From assembly GCF_018688255.1 (NCBI RefSeq), contig NZ_CP061314.1, positions 1,981,023 through 2,045,022 of the forward strand: a stretch of 64,000 nucleotides of DNA. Reading direction: 5' to 3'. The DNA is from Polynucleobacter corsicus (GTDB taxonomy: Bacteria; Pseudomonadota; Gammaproteobacteria; Burkholderiales; Burkholderiaceae). The notes below the pieces were generated by a model. That model had not been told where the DNA came from, ran no database searches, and was given only the letters and a program-made list of their open reading frames with translations. Position 1 is the first letter of the stretch. Every line of letters starts with the position of its first letter. Of the stretch, positions 42,806-52,764 are shown in pieces. The translations under genes were made by a program, and so were the position numbers.

Positions 42806-43780
42806 ATGAGACAAAAAATTGTTTCCGGCTTAATGCTTGCCAGCTTAGCCTTATTTTCTCCCCATGGCTTTTCTCAGGAAGCATGGCCAACCCGGCCAGT
42901 CACCATGGTCGTCCCATTCCCACCTGGGGGCGTAGCAGACGCTGTAGGCAGACCTGTTGCTGAAGCTATGTCACGCATTCTGGGGCAGTCGGTTATTGTT
43001 GAGAACAAGAGCGGTGCTGGTGGTGGTATTGGCATGGCATCTGTCGCTAAATCTAAGCCTGATGGCTATACAATTTTGATGGCGCTCTCTTCGATCTCCA
43101 TTATTCCTGAAGCAGATAAGGTGGTTGGTCGAGAGCAGTCTTTTCAATTGAACCAGTTAAAACCAATTGCGCGCTTTACTGCCGACCCAACAGTATTGGT
43201 TGTCAGGACAGACAGCCCATGGAAGGACTATAAATCGTTTGTAGCGGCGATGCGCGCAAATCCAGGCAAATACAATTTTGGCTCCTCCGGAAATTATGGG
43301 ACGATGCATGCACCAATGGAAATGCTGAAGTCATCCGAAAAGTTTTTTATGGTTCATGTTCCTTATACCGGGGCCGGCCCAGCCATTATTGGTTTATTAG
43401 GTGGCCAGGTAGATGCTTTGGCTACCGGGCCATCGTCCATCGTTCAACAAATTAAAGCCGGCAAGGTTCGAGCTCTCGCGCATTGGGGCGATGGACGACT
43501 AGCAAGCATGCCTGAAGTACCTAGCTTCAAGGAGATGGGCGTAAAGATCGAGTTTGCTCAATGGGCGGGCTTATTTGTTCCTAGCGCAACTCCCGATGTA
43601 ATCACGAGCAAGCTACGCGAAGTAGCCAAACTTGCAGCAAATGATGATCGTGTCCGATCGGTAATTAATGGTGCTGGTAGTCCAATTCAATATCTAGATG
43701 CACCAGAATTTAAGGTGTATTGGGATAAGGAATCAGCTCAAATGATTGATGTTGTAAAAAAAATTGGTAAGGTTGAATAA
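42806..43780 (+). CDS. Bug-type tripartite tricarboxylate receptor
   Basis: A 324-residue periplasmic solute-binding protein of the TctC/Bug family, greatly expanded in Burkholderiales. Signal peptide ends GFSQ, then WPTRPVTMVVPFPPGGVADAV is the family start, and GGQVDALATGPSSI is conserved. It binds a small carboxylate. No TctA/TctB permease genes are here. The stop shares a base with the aldolase start (TAATG), so the two are coupled. Confidence 0.92.
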   Translation: MRQKIVSGLMLASLALFSPHGFSQEAWPTRPVTMVVPFPPGGVADAVGRPVAEAMSRILGQSVIVENKSGAGGGIGMASVAKSKPDGYTILMALSSISIIPEADKVVGREQSFQLNQLKPIARFTADPTVLVVRTDSPWKDYKSFVAAMRANPGKYNFGSSGNYGTMHAPMEMLKSSEKFFMVHVPYTGAGPAIIGLLGGQVDALATGPSSIVQQIKAGKVRALAHWGDGRLASMPEVPSFKEMGVKIEFAQWAGLFVPSATPDVITSKLREVAKLAANDDRVRSVINGAGSPIQYLDAPEFKVYWDKESAQMIDVVKKIGKVE

Positions 43781-44589
43781 TGAATTGTCATCGCTTATTT
43801 AAATTCCTATGTCTTGCATCTTTTATGGTGCCTCTACTTGCACAAGCAGCTAATGTTCAGGAGCAAATGGCAGAATCGCCAGCAGTGAAAGCTGCGGTGG
43901 AGGAGCTTGTACTTGCAAACCATATTTTGTATGACCAGAATGCAGTAGATGGATATGGTCATATTAGTATTCGAAATCCAAACAATCCCACCACTTTCTT
44001 CCTGGCCAGAAGCGTTGCCCCTTCAGTTGTGACTGTTGCGGACATTATGGAATTTGATATGAATGGCAAAGCCTTGCATGGTGATACTCGAACAGCCTAC
44101 GGCGAGCGATTTATTCACAGCGGCATATTGCGCAATCGCCCTGATATTAATTCCGTAATTCATGGACATGCCGCTCCAATACTGCCATATGGCATGACTG
44201 GATCTACCTTAAAGCCTGTCTACCATATGAGTGCATTTTTGGGCGAGGGTGCGCCAATATTTGAGATCCGAAATTTTGCAAAGCCTAATATTGATACAGA
44301 TATGTTTGTTAGCAATAATGATCTGGGAGATGCTCTATCAAAAACCATGGGACTACAGTACTTTGTGCTAATGCGTGGCCACGGTTATGCAGCGGGTGCT
44401 GACTCCATTAAAAAAGCTGTGTTCAGATCTGTTTATGCCATTCAGAATGCCAGCATTCAGTCCGAAGCAATGAAAATGGGCACAGTGCAATACCTCACAC
44501 CTGGCGAGGCAACAGCATCTCAAGAGACTATTGAAAAGACTATTGGACGTCCTTGGCAGCTTTGGAGCGAGCGGGTTAAAAAACCTTAG
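43780..44589 (+). CDS. Exported class II aldolase/adducin-like protein
   Basis: A 269-residue class II aldolase/adducin-fold protein with a signal peptide (ending LAQAANV), so it is predicted periplasmic, which is unusual for this family. Metal-ligand histidines are visible in VIHGHAAPILPYG and MRGHGYAAGA. Family members cleave sugar phosphates, but a phosphate substrate is unlikely outside the cytosol. It is co-translated with the Bug receptor. Confidence 0.83.
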   Translation: MNCHRLFKFLCLASFMVPLLAQAANVQEQMAESPAVKAAVEELVLANHILYDQNAVDGYGHISIRNPNNPTTFFLARSVAPSVVTVADIMEFDMNGKALHGDTRTAYGERFIHSGILRNRPDINSVIHGHAAPILPYGMTGSTLKPVYHMSAFLGEGAPIFEIRNFAKPNIDTDMFVSNNDLGDALSKTMGLQYFVLMRGHGYAAGADSIKKAVFRSVYAIQNASIQSEAMKMGTVQYLTPGEATASQETIEKTIGRPWQLWSERVKKP

Positions 44590-46790
44590 TCAGTAGGCGC
44601 CATGGTTTTAGCTCGCGCAGTATGTAATTTTCTATAGCTATCAATCAAGCGGTGATGCCTATCGAGGCCCTCCAGCTTCATGCTGGTGGGGGTCAAACCA
44701 TAGAAGCGAGTAGCTCCATCTACGGACCCCACTACAGCATCCATTCTCTCGTTACCAAACATTCTTCGTAAATTGACTATGTAGTTATTAAGCTCCAAGT
44801 CATCAGCTAGCGCTATCTCTAAAACTGCATTTAAGGCCTGATAAAACAATTTGCGCTCGACTGTATTGTCGTTGTACTGAAGAAAAGCGCCAACGAGCTC
44901 ATGGGCCTCATCAAGTTGCCTTAAGGCAAGATGAATGAGTAGCTTTAGCTCCAATACTGTTAGCTGGCCCCAAGGGGTATTTTCATCAAACTCGATGCCG
45001 ATTAGTGTGGCGATATCGCCGTACTCGTCCAGCTCATTATTTTCTAAGCGCTCAAGTAGTGCGCCTAAGCTTGCATCATCTAAAGTCGATATATTCAAAA
45101 TATCGGCACGGAACAACAATGCTTTATTCGTATTGTCCCAAACTAAATCTTCAATTGGATAAACTTCAGAATAGCCTGGTACCAAGATTCGACATGCAAT
45201 TGCCCCTAGCTGGTCATAGACTGCAACGTAAGATTCTTTGCCAATAGATTTAAGAATGCCGAACAAGGTTGCCGCCTCTTCTTCATTCGAGTTTTCACCT
45301 TTGCCAGAAAAATCCCACTCAACAAAATCGTAATCTGATCTTGCACTAAAGAAGCGCCAAGAGACGATGCCGCTCGAATCAATAAAGTGTTCAACAAAGT
45401 TATTTGGCTCAGTGACCGCTTCACTTGCAAAAGTGGGTGTGGGCAAATCGTTGAGACCCTCAAAGCTGCGCCCCTGCAGTAGCTCAGTCAAACTCCGCTC
45501 CAACGCCACCTCTAAACTGGGGTGTGCACCGAATGAAGCAAATACTCCACCTGTTCTTGGGTTCATCAAGGTAACGCACATGACTGGATATACACCACCT
45601 AGTGAAGCATCCTTGACCAGCACTGGAAAGCCCTGCTCCTCAAGGCCCTGAATGCCTGCCAAGATACTGGGGTACTTTGCAAGCACCTCCTGCGGAACAT
45701 CTGGCAAGGAAATTTCACGTTCAAGGATTTCACGTTTAACTGCTCGCTCAAATATCTCAGATAAGCATTGCACTTGGGCTTCGGCCAGTGTATTGCCAGC
45801 GCTCATGCCATTGCTGACATAGAGGTTTTCAATCAGATTCGATGGAAAATATACAGTCTCACCATCGGACTGGCGCACATATGGCAAGGAACAAATCCCG
45901 CGCTCGCCATTACCAGAATTGGTGTCAATTAAATGCGAGCTACGTAGCTCGCCATCAGCGTTAAAAATACCCAGGCAATACTCATCCAGTATTTCCTTAG
46001 GTAAGCCATCTTTAGAGCCTGGCTTAAACCAACGCTCATTTGGGTAATGGACAAAAACGCCATTGGCGATCTCTTCACCCCAGAATGCGCCCGCGTAGAA
46101 ATGGTTATTGCTCAGTCGCTCGATATACTCACCCAAAGCTGAAGCAAGGGCGCTTTCTTTTGTAGACCCTTTGCCATTGGTAAAACACATTGGTGAGTGG
46201 GCATCGCGAATATGTAAAGACCATACATTCGGAATTAAATTACGCCATGAGGCAATCTCAATCTTAATCCCCAGATTAGCCAATACGCCAGACATATTGG
46301 CAATAGTTTGTTCTAGCGGTAAATCCTTGCCAGCAATGTAAGTGCTCGAGTTTGAGTCTGGCTTTAAAGCCAATAAAGTTTGAGCATCTGCATCTAGGTT
46401 TTTAACCACCTCAATGACAAACTCTGGGCCTGCTTGCACGACCTTCTTCACGGAACAGCGCTCGATGGAACGCACAATGCCCTGACGATCGTTGGCAGAA
46501 ATGTCTTCCGGCAGTTCAACTTGAATTTTGAAAATCTGCTGGTAACGGTTTTCTGGATCGACAATATTATTTTGAGATAGGCGAATGTGCTCGGTTGAGA
46601 TATTGCGCGTATCGCAATATAGCTTCACAAAATAGGCCGCACACAGGGCTGACGACGCTAAGAAATAATCAAAAGGTCCCGGGGCTGAACCGTCACCTTT
46701 GTAACGGATGGGCTGATCAGCAATCACCGTGAAGTCATCAAACTTGGCTTCAAGGCGCAGCTTGTCGAGAAAATTAACCTTTATTTCCAT
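44586..46790 (-). CDS. OsmC-YcaO fusion protein
   Basis: A 734-residue protein with an N-terminal OsmC-like domain (about 1-135, PGPFDYFLASSALCAAYFV with a conserved Cys) fused to a YcaO domain (about 160-560, SALGEYIERLSNNHFYAG, QCLSEIFERAVKREI) and a C-terminal TPR-like part. E. coli YcaO has the same architecture and is linked to ribosomal protein S12 methylthiolation. YcaO domains activate backbone amides with ATP. Its stop overlaps the convergent aldolase stop by 4 bases. Confidence 0.9.
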   Translation of the reverse strand: MEIKVNFLDKLRLEAKFDDFTVIADQPIRYKGDGSAPGPFDYFLASSALCAAYFVKLYCDTRNISTEHIRLSQNNIVDPENRYQQIFKIQVELPEDISANDRQGIVRSIERCSVKKVVQAGPEFVIEVVKNLDADAQTLLALKPDSNSSTYIAGKDLPLEQTIANMSGVLANLGIKIEIASWRNLIPNVWSLHIRDAHSPMCFTNGKGSTKESALASALGEYIERLSNNHFYAGAFWGEEIANGVFVHYPNERWFKPGSKDGLPKEILDEYCLGIFNADGELRSSHLIDTNSGNGERGICSLPYVRQSDGETVYFPSNLIENLYVSNGMSAGNTLAEAQVQCLSEIFERAVKREILEREISLPDVPQEVLAKYPSILAGIQGLEEQGFPVLVKDASLGGVYPVMCVTLMNPRTGGVFASFGAHPSLEVALERSLTELLQGRSFEGLNDLPTPTFASEAVTEPNNFVEHFIDSSGIVSWRFFSARSDYDFVEWDFSGKGENSNEEEAATLFGILKSIGKESYVAVYDQLGAIACRILVPGYSEVYPIEDLVWDNTNKALLFRADILNISTLDDASLGALLERLENNELDEYGDIATLIGIEFDENTPWGQLTVLELKLLIHLALRQLDEAHELVGAFLQYNDNTVERKLFYQALNAVLEIALADDLELNNYIVNLRRMFGNERMDAVVGSVDGATRFYGLTPTSMKLEGLDRHHRLIDSYRKLHTARAKTMAPTD

Positions 46791-46894
46791 GGGAATAATT
46801 CCGAAATGATATGGGCGCTATTATCCGTCGCAACGGTGATGCCATGTACTACATCAACAGCCTCTAGATCATTCGCGGCAATGATGGGAAGGCC

Positions 46895-47575
46895 TTATTG
46901 TTCAGCTTTATTGCGCGAGGTATCGATTCCTAGAGCTTTTAGCTTGCGATATAGATGAGTCCGCTCGAGACCAGTGTATTCAGAAATTTTGGTCATGCTG
47001 CCACCCATGATGATCATTTGATGTTCGAAGTACGCTTTTTCGAATAAGTCCCTAGCCTCACGAAGCGGCAAATCAAAATAGGTTTTTGCAATTCCACTGA
47101 TGTACTCACTACTCTGAACTTGAGAGGCTTGTTCACTGACCACTGCTTTTGTACTTGGGCTTGATGAAGGCGTCACTGACACTTTTTCTTCGGCGGACTC
47201 AACATACTTGGGGGAGCTTTCCAGGGCCTTACTCACCGTCTTGAGTAACTTTTGGAGTGCAATTGGCTTTTCTAAGAAATTGAGTGCGCCTATACGCGTA
47301 GCTTCAACAGCTGTGTCAATCGTGGCATGTCCTGACATCATCACCACAGGCATGGTGAGTTGCCCAGTTTTAGACCACTCCTTCAATAAACTAATTCCAT
47401 CGACATCTGGCATCCAAATATCCAGCAAGACAAGATCTGGGCGCATTTGTTCACGAATTGTACGGGCCTGCATAGCACTCTCAGCCGCATACACGGTATG
47501 GCCCTCATCCGTCAGAATCTCATTGAGAAGCTCACGAATACCCATCTCATCGTCGACCACCAGAATACTTGCCAT
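46895..47575 (-). CDS. Short NtrX-like response regulator
   Basis: A 226-residue response regulator with a receiver domain (ILVVDDEMGIRELLNE, phospho-acceptor Asp in LVLLDIWMPDVDG, Lys in LEKPIA) and a C-terminal Fis-type HTH (SMTKISEYTGLERTHLYRKL). Unlike true NtrC/NtrX there is no AAA sigma54-activation domain; only a linker (about 120-175) joins the two. Encoded 2 bases after the kinase gene, so it is its partner. Confidence 0.86.
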   Translation of the reverse strand: MASILVVDDEMGIRELLNEILTDEGHTVYAAESAMQARTIREQMRPDLVLLDIWMPDVDGISLLKEWSKTGQLTMPVVMMSGHATIDTAVEATRIGALNFLEKPIALQKLLKTVSKALESSPKYVESAEEKVSVTPSSSPSTKAVVSEQASQVQSSEYISGIAKTYFDLPLREARDLFEKAYFEHQMIIMGGSMTKISEYTGLERTHLYRKLKALGIDTSRNKAEQ

Positions 47576-47577
47576 TC

Positions 47578-49872
47578 TTATGCTGCCTCTTTTGCCAGAT
47601 TCATAAACAATATTGATACTTTTGCACCGATTACCTCATCCGCCTGCATGCGGTTCCGGATTTCGATTTTGGCACCGTGATCATCTACGATCTTCTTCAC
47701 CACCGCCAATCCCAATCCAGTGCCCTTACTCTTCGTTGTTACATAGGGCTCAAAGGCTCTTGCCATTATCTTAGCTGGAAAACCTGAACCGCTATCACTT
47801 ATTGTTAAACGCACCGCATTTTGTGGCACGCCATTCAATTCGCCATAAGGCACTAATTCTGTTTTTACTTCAACCGGCTCTGATTGATGAACGCCCTCAA
47901 GAGTAGCATCTTGGGCATTTTGCAAAAGATTGTGAATAATTTGTCTGAGTTGCGTAGGGTCGCCCATAATATTTGGGACGCGTGGGTCCAGATGGGTCTT
48001 TATGGGGCTTCCTTCATACAAGCCCAGAATCTCTTGCGTCAAAGTATTGATCGAGACAGGTCTCAATTGCGGGCTTGGCGTCTTAGCAAAGTCTCTGAAG
48101 TCATTCACCATCTGCTTCATAGCCTGTACCTGCCCAATGATGGTTTCCGTACTGCGATTCATCATCTCTTCCTGCTCAGGACTCAGCTTACCAGCCAGCT
48201 TATGCTGCAGCCTCTCTGCTGAAAGCTGTATTGGGGTGAGTGGGTTCTTAATCTCGTGTGCTAGACGTCTAGCCACCTCACTCCAAGCAATCGAGCGCTG
48301 CGCACTCACTACGTCGGTGATGTCATCAAACACCACCATGCGCAAATCTGCCGTCAATTCAGTTCCACGGATAAACAAAGTAACGCCAGGCTCGTTTTCA
48401 AACTCGTTTGTACTATGAAGCTGAATCTGCTTTTGCCATACTGGTACTGATGTATTTTTATCTTTTGCCGCTTGACCGCCCTCTATGCCAACAGCCAGCT
48501 TCATAGTGGCAAAGCCCTCTTTAATCGCATGATCAAACTCGATAAGGCTGGGGCTATCACTTAAAGGACGCCCATCCATTTGCGTTAAATCTTGCCCAAA
48601 GATACGATCAGCACCGGCATTACTTGAAACCATATTGAAATTCTTATCGAAGATGCAAACTCCGGCGGTTAAATTGCCTAATACTGTCTCTAAAAATGAT
48701 TTGGATTCTTGTAGGGAGGTTCTAGTATCAGCAAGCTGACGAGTCATCACATTAAATTGACGCGTCAACATTCCCAGCTCGTCACCCGTATCTAACTCGG
48801 GCTTAGGTGATAAATCACCCTGAGCAACAGCCTGCGTTCCTTTTAAAAGCATCAGTAGGGGCCGGGCCAGCTGACGACCCAGAATTAAGGCCAAAGTAAC
48901 GGCAACAAATAAAGCAAAGAACAAGGTTAAGGTCAGCGTACCCACAAACATTTTTCGTAAGCCTGTCCGTCCCAATGACTTCTCTTGATAGTCGCCATAG
49001 GCCGACTCAACCGCAACAATGTTCTTAGCCAATGGCCCAGGGATGAATCGCACCAACTGCAAAATATATTTATCGTCGACATCTTTGCCAGAGGCCTGTT
49101 TTTTACGAACAATCGGCACAATCGCTCTTACTCGATAGCCGCGTTTACCACCATCCACTTCAATTTGGTCTATGAAGGTAATGCCTTTCTTTTTAAACGC
49201 ATCTGCAATTACATCGGGGCTGGGCGCAGGAAAATATTTGTTGGGCCTTGACTCACTTGTCATTATTAGGCTGCGCTGTATGTTAAATAGACTTACCTCT
49301 TGAATGCCGAATTGATTACGAACCTTCATCACCATGGTGCCAACCTGATCGGTAGTCGTACCAGGTGGAACGCTGACGATTTGCTCAGCTATATAGTTTC
49401 CCTCAGACAGAATTTCTTCTTGAGCAACTCGCAAGGTAACGCGCCCTAATTCAAGGCCTGCATCTAGTGCGGACTCTACCTGAACATCAAACCAGGTTTC
49501 AATACTGCGGGATACGAACTGTAGAGAAACTCCGTACAAAATCAATCCCGGGACAACCCCAACTAAAGCAAAAATCATTGCCAACTTTGCCACTAGGCGT
49601 GTTCCGAAATATCCCTTTCGCCAACGAATTGCGATGACAATCACTAAGGTCAAAATGACTAAAGTCAAACAAATACCAACCACCACATTAGCTGCATAAA
49701 GCCAAATAAAGTAGTTATCAAAAAACTCGGTATTAGATGTTGCAATTGACAAGAGTGCCAACAATAAAAGCGCAAAAGCACCAATCAACACCATCGCCGT
49801 GGGCAACGCACGCCTTTTCCAGGCGTCTTTCTCAAACGCATTTGACCCAATGAAGTCTAAAGAGATCTTCAT
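47578..49872 (-). CDS. NtrY-like sensor histidine kinase
   Basis: A 764-residue membrane histidine kinase. Three or four N-terminal hydrophobic segments (to about 315) enclose a periplasmic sensor domain; a HAMP domain (about 330-385), PAS domain (about 395-500), HisKA with phospho-His in RLAHEIKNPLTPIQ, and an HATPase domain (GSGFPAKIMARAFEPYVTT, KGTGLGLAVVKKI) follow. Architecture matches NtrY. It overlaps the DUF4390 gene by 4 bases. Confidence 0.9.
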   Translation of the reverse strand: MKISLDFIGSNAFEKDAWKRRALPTAMVLIGAFALLLLALLSIATSNTEFFDNYFIWLYAANVVVGICLTLVILTLVIVIAIRWRKGYFGTRLVAKLAMIFALVGVVPGLILYGVSLQFVSRSIETWFDVQVESALDAGLELGRVTLRVAQEEILSEGNYIAEQIVSVPPGTTTDQVGTMVMKVRNQFGIQEVSLFNIQRSLIMTSESRPNKYFPAPSPDVIADAFKKKGITFIDQIEVDGGKRGYRVRAIVPIVRKKQASGKDVDDKYILQLVRFIPGPLAKNIVAVESAYGDYQEKSLGRTGLRKMFVGTLTLTLFFALFVAVTLALILGRQLARPLLMLLKGTQAVAQGDLSPKPELDTGDELGMLTRQFNVMTRQLADTRTSLQESKSFLETVLGNLTAGVCIFDKNFNMVSSNAGADRIFGQDLTQMDGRPLSDSPSLIEFDHAIKEGFATMKLAVGIEGGQAAKDKNTSVPVWQKQIQLHSTNEFENEPGVTLFIRGTELTADLRMVVFDDITDVVSAQRSIAWSEVARRLAHEIKNPLTPIQLSAERLQHKLAGKLSPEQEEMMNRSTETIIGQVQAMKQMVNDFRDFAKTPSPQLRPVSINTLTQEILGLYEGSPIKTHLDPRVPNIMGDPTQLRQIIHNLLQNAQDATLEGVHQSEPVEVKTELVPYGELNGVPQNAVRLTISDSGSGFPAKIMARAFEPYVTTKSKGTGLGLAVVKKIVDDHGAKIEIRNRMQADEVIGAKVSILFMNLAKEAA

Positions 49873-50450
49873 CGTTTAATCAAGTTAGGGCCGTTTGGTG
49901 AAAACGGAAAGCGTACCCAGTCGCTTGTGACATTCCAATCGCGATTGTTGAGCGCATTTACCTGAAATGGTTTGGGCAACTTACTTAAGTCCAAGCTCAT
50001 CTTTAACGCTGCAGTGTAAGACTTGCTCGAATCAATTTGGCCGCCATCAATTACCCGCCAACCCCCAATACTTCCCACGGCCTGCAAAGCCTCAGATATC
50101 GTGTTTGCAGAAAAAGTAAAGCCTTCAGAAGCAATACGGTATTGCTGAGTCATTGGCTGATAAGAAAGGCGGGTTGATCGCTGAGCAAGCGCAGGCTTTT
50201 CATCAAACCAGTACCAACGTGACCGCGTCACATCAAACTCAGTTTGAAAATATAAAACTACGCCTTTTTGAACGGCATCCTCTAAGCCCGGGGTTAGCTC
50301 GATCTTAAATGTGGCATTCAGAAGCCAATCGTTATCCACCCGCTCCAGATCAGCAGTCTTGAGCTTGATTCCCTCTGCACTTGCCGCGACAGAAAATAGG
50401 CTCAGGGCCATCAAGACACAAAGGGTGAATTGTTTAATGCCTTGGCTCAT
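49869..50450 (-). CDS. DUF4390 protein
   Basis: A 193-residue exported protein (signal peptide to about residue 25, SVAASAEG) with the DUF4390 pattern: LKTADLERVDNDWLLNATFK, SRWYWFDEK and FQVNALNNRDWNVTSDWVRF. Found almost always between rsmB and ntrY in Burkholderiales. Function unknown; position suggests a role with the NtrY sensor. Overlaps both neighbours by 4 bases. Confidence 0.88.
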   Translation of the reverse strand: MSQGIKQFTLCVLMALSLFSVAASAEGIKLKTADLERVDNDWLLNATFKIELTPGLEDAVQKGVVLYFQTEFDVTRSRWYWFDEKPALAQRSTRLSYQPMTQQYRIASEGFTFSANTISEALQAVGSIGGWRVIDGGQIDSSKSYTAALKMSLDLSKLPKPFQVNALNNRDWNVTSDWVRFPFSPNGPNLIKR

Positions 50451-51760
50451 GGCCCATTTTTCTTAAACAAAGCATAGTAAAAACCGTCATTTAGCTCAGC
50501 AGGCAAAATTTGCCCCGGTGCGCTTAATCGTAATGCATCAGCATGCTCTTCAGCGAACCATGTTGCCTGCTCCTCACCCTCCTCTGGGAACACAGAGCAA
50601 GTTACATACAAAAGTGTGCCACCGACCTTCAGGATCTTCCAGGCTTGCTCCAGAATAGCGCGCTGCCTCAGTTGCAAAGCCTTAATATCCGCCTCACGCC
50701 GCAAAAATGGAATGTCTGGGTGCCTTGCAACAATGCCCGAGGCAGAGCAAGGTGCGTCCAAAAGAATTTTGTCAAATAACTTGCCATCCCACCATGCTGC
50801 CTTTGAGGCATCGCCACGCACAACGCGAACGGCATCAGACTGCAGACGCAAGCGGTCTAAGTTGCCGCCGATTTTTCCGAGACGCTCACCGTCGAGCTCC
50901 AAAGCAGTCATATCGCATTGCGCCAACTCTAGTAAGTGGGCAGTTTTTCCGCCAGGTGCAGCACAGGCATCCAATATGCGCTCACCCGGTTTTGGATCGA
51001 GCAATACAGCTGCAATTTGTGCCCCTGCATCTTGAACAGAAACTGCGCCACTATAAAAGCCCGGTAAGTCTGAAACTGGCAAGGCCTCGTGTAATAACAA
51101 AGCAGACTCTAATGTGACCCCAGCGATACTATCGATCGCTTCGGCTTTGATACCAGCCTCATGCAATAACTCTTGATATTCCTTACGCGTATGTTGTTGA
51201 GCATTTACCCGCAAAATCAAAGGTGCCCGCCGGCCTTGCTGAATCAACATTGCTTGCCAAGCCTTTGAATAGTTTCGCTTCAGGCTAGCTCGCCACCAGG
51301 GCGGGAAAAACATGGGAACAGGGTCTGGTGGATAAGGCTTTTCGTTCTCAGCCTGCACCGCGAGGCTTACCTTGCGAAGCACTGCATTCACTAGGCCTTT
51401 GGCATACATTGTGGGCTCATATTCGCTACAAGCTTTTACAGCTTGGTCAACGATCGTATGCGCTGCATAACCCTTGCCATCAGATCCACTTTGCAAAAAT
51501 AAAGCAATCGCAACACTTAATAAGTGCTCTACCTCTGGTGGGGGCGTCTTGGGAATAAATTGTTGAATGAATTCGTGTGATCTCACCCACTTGCGTAAGG
51601 CATCAAATGTGAGACTTTGAACAATAGGCCGCTCATGGGCGTCCAGCTGATCTAACACTTCGGTAAGTGATCGACCTACCATCACCTCGCCAATTGCTTG
51701 CGCAGAAATAGTGATTGCCTCTGATAGCGGAAGACTGCGTGATATTTTTTGATCGGTCAA
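50447..51760 (-). CDS. rsmB: 16S rRNA (cytosine967-C5)-methyltransferase
   Basis: A 437-residue enzyme with an N-terminal NusB-like RNA-binding domain (about 10-150) and a C-terminal Rossmann methyltransferase. DACAAPGGKTAHL is the SAM site, LDAPCSASGIVARHP and LLYVTCSVFPEEGEEQ hold the two conserved cysteines. It methylates C967 of 16S rRNA. One base separates it from fmt, as in the common def-fmt-rsmB operon. Confidence 0.95.
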   Translation of the reverse strand: MTDQKISRSLPLSEAITISAQAIGEVMVGRSLTEVLDQLDAHERPIVQSLTFDALRKWVRSHEFIQQFIPKTPPPEVEHLLSVAIALFLQSGSDGKGYAAHTIVDQAVKACSEYEPTMYAKGLVNAVLRKVSLAVQAENEKPYPPDPVPMFFPPWWRASLKRNYSKAWQAMLIQQGRRAPLILRVNAQQHTRKEYQELLHEAGIKAEAIDSIAGVTLESALLLHEALPVSDLPGFYSGAVSVQDAGAQIAAVLLDPKPGERILDACAAPGGKTAHLLELAQCDMTALELDGERLGKIGGNLDRLRLQSDAVRVVRGDASKAAWWDGKLFDKILLDAPCSASGIVARHPDIPFLRREADIKALQLRQRAILEQAWKILKVGGTLLYVTCSVFPEEGEEQATWFAEEHADALRLSAPGQILPAELNDGFYYALFKKNGP

Positions 51761-51761
51761 A

Positions 51762-52757
51762 TTACTCTTTCTTAAACTGCATTATTTTTTCCTGCGTACG
51801 ATAGCCCTGCAAACAAGCGCCCGCGCTAATTTTTTTTCCGCCAGGCTTTTGCATCTCTAAGATTTCAATCACGCCATCTCCACACTGAACATACGCGCCA
51901 TCTCTACTAAAGTCTAAGACCTGACCTGGAACGGCGTCTTGATATATTTGCACCTTACTAGGCAAACAAGAGTTCCAAAACTTCATTTGCTCACCATTCA
52001 AACTACCGGTGGATCCAGGAAATGGATTGAATGCTCGAATACGGCGATCGATTTCTATAGCACTTAAATCCCAATCAATTTCAGCTTCACTCTTTAATAT
52101 TTTTTCTGCATAAGTAACTCCTTCTACAGGCTGCGGAGTTCTTGCGATTGCAATACCTGCATTTAAATCATTCAGAGTCTTGACCATCAACTCGGCACCT
52201 AAGGCTGCCAAACGATCATGAAGTGATGCACTCGTTTCTTGAGGTGTGATTTTTAGATCGCCCACTAGAACAATGTCGCCAGTATCGAGGCCCGCATCCA
52301 TTTGCATGATGCTCACACCCGTGAGGGCATCACCACTCTCAATGGCGCGCTGTATTGGTGCTGCACCACGCCACCTTGGCAGCATAGAGGCGTGAATATT
52401 AAAACAACCATGCCTCCCGTTCTGAGAAGCGAGATCAAGAATAGCTTGAGGAAGAATTAGTCCGTAAGCAACGACCACCATTGCATCAAAATCAATGCCA
52501 GATAAATATTGAAACGCCTCTTGCGCTGCAACTCTTTTCTGCAAGTCTAGATGGTTCTGCTTGAGTGTTTCAGGCTGTAATACCGGAATATTTTTCTCTT
52601 GTGCAAACACTTTTACAGGGCTCGCCTGAAGATGCATGCCGCGACCTGCTCGGCGATCTGGCTGCGTTAGCGCTAGCACAATTTGATGGCCCGACTCTTC
52701 TATTGCACGCATTGCTTGTGCAGCAAACTCCGGGGTGCCAGCAAAAACAATTTTCAT
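51762..52757 (-). CDS. fmt: Methionyl-tRNA formyltransferase
   Basis: A 331-residue enzyme that formylates initiator Met-tRNA with 10-formyl-THF. It begins MKIVFAGTPEFAAQAMRAI; the HxSLLP-type site is NIHASMLPRWRGAAPIQRA, and DTGDIVL is the family's third block. The C-terminal OB-like domain is present. The start is 7 bases after the def stop. Confidence 0.97.
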   Translation of the reverse strand: MKIVFAGTPEFAAQAMRAIEESGHQIVLALTQPDRRAGRGMHLQASPVKVFAQEKNIPVLQPETLKQNHLDLQKRVAAQEAFQYLSGIDFDAMVVVAYGLILPQAILDLASQNGRHGCFNIHASMLPRWRGAAPIQRAIESGDALTGVSIMQMDAGLDTGDIVLVGDLKITPQETSASLHDRLAALGAELMVKTLNDLNAGIAIARTPQPVEGVTYAEKILKSEAEIDWDLSAIEIDRRIRAFNPFPGSTGSLNGEQMKFWNSCLPSKVQIYQDAVPGQVLDFSRDGAYVQCGDGVIEILEMQKPGGKKISAGACLQGYRTQEKIMQFKKE

Positions 52758-52764
52758 TGGGCGC

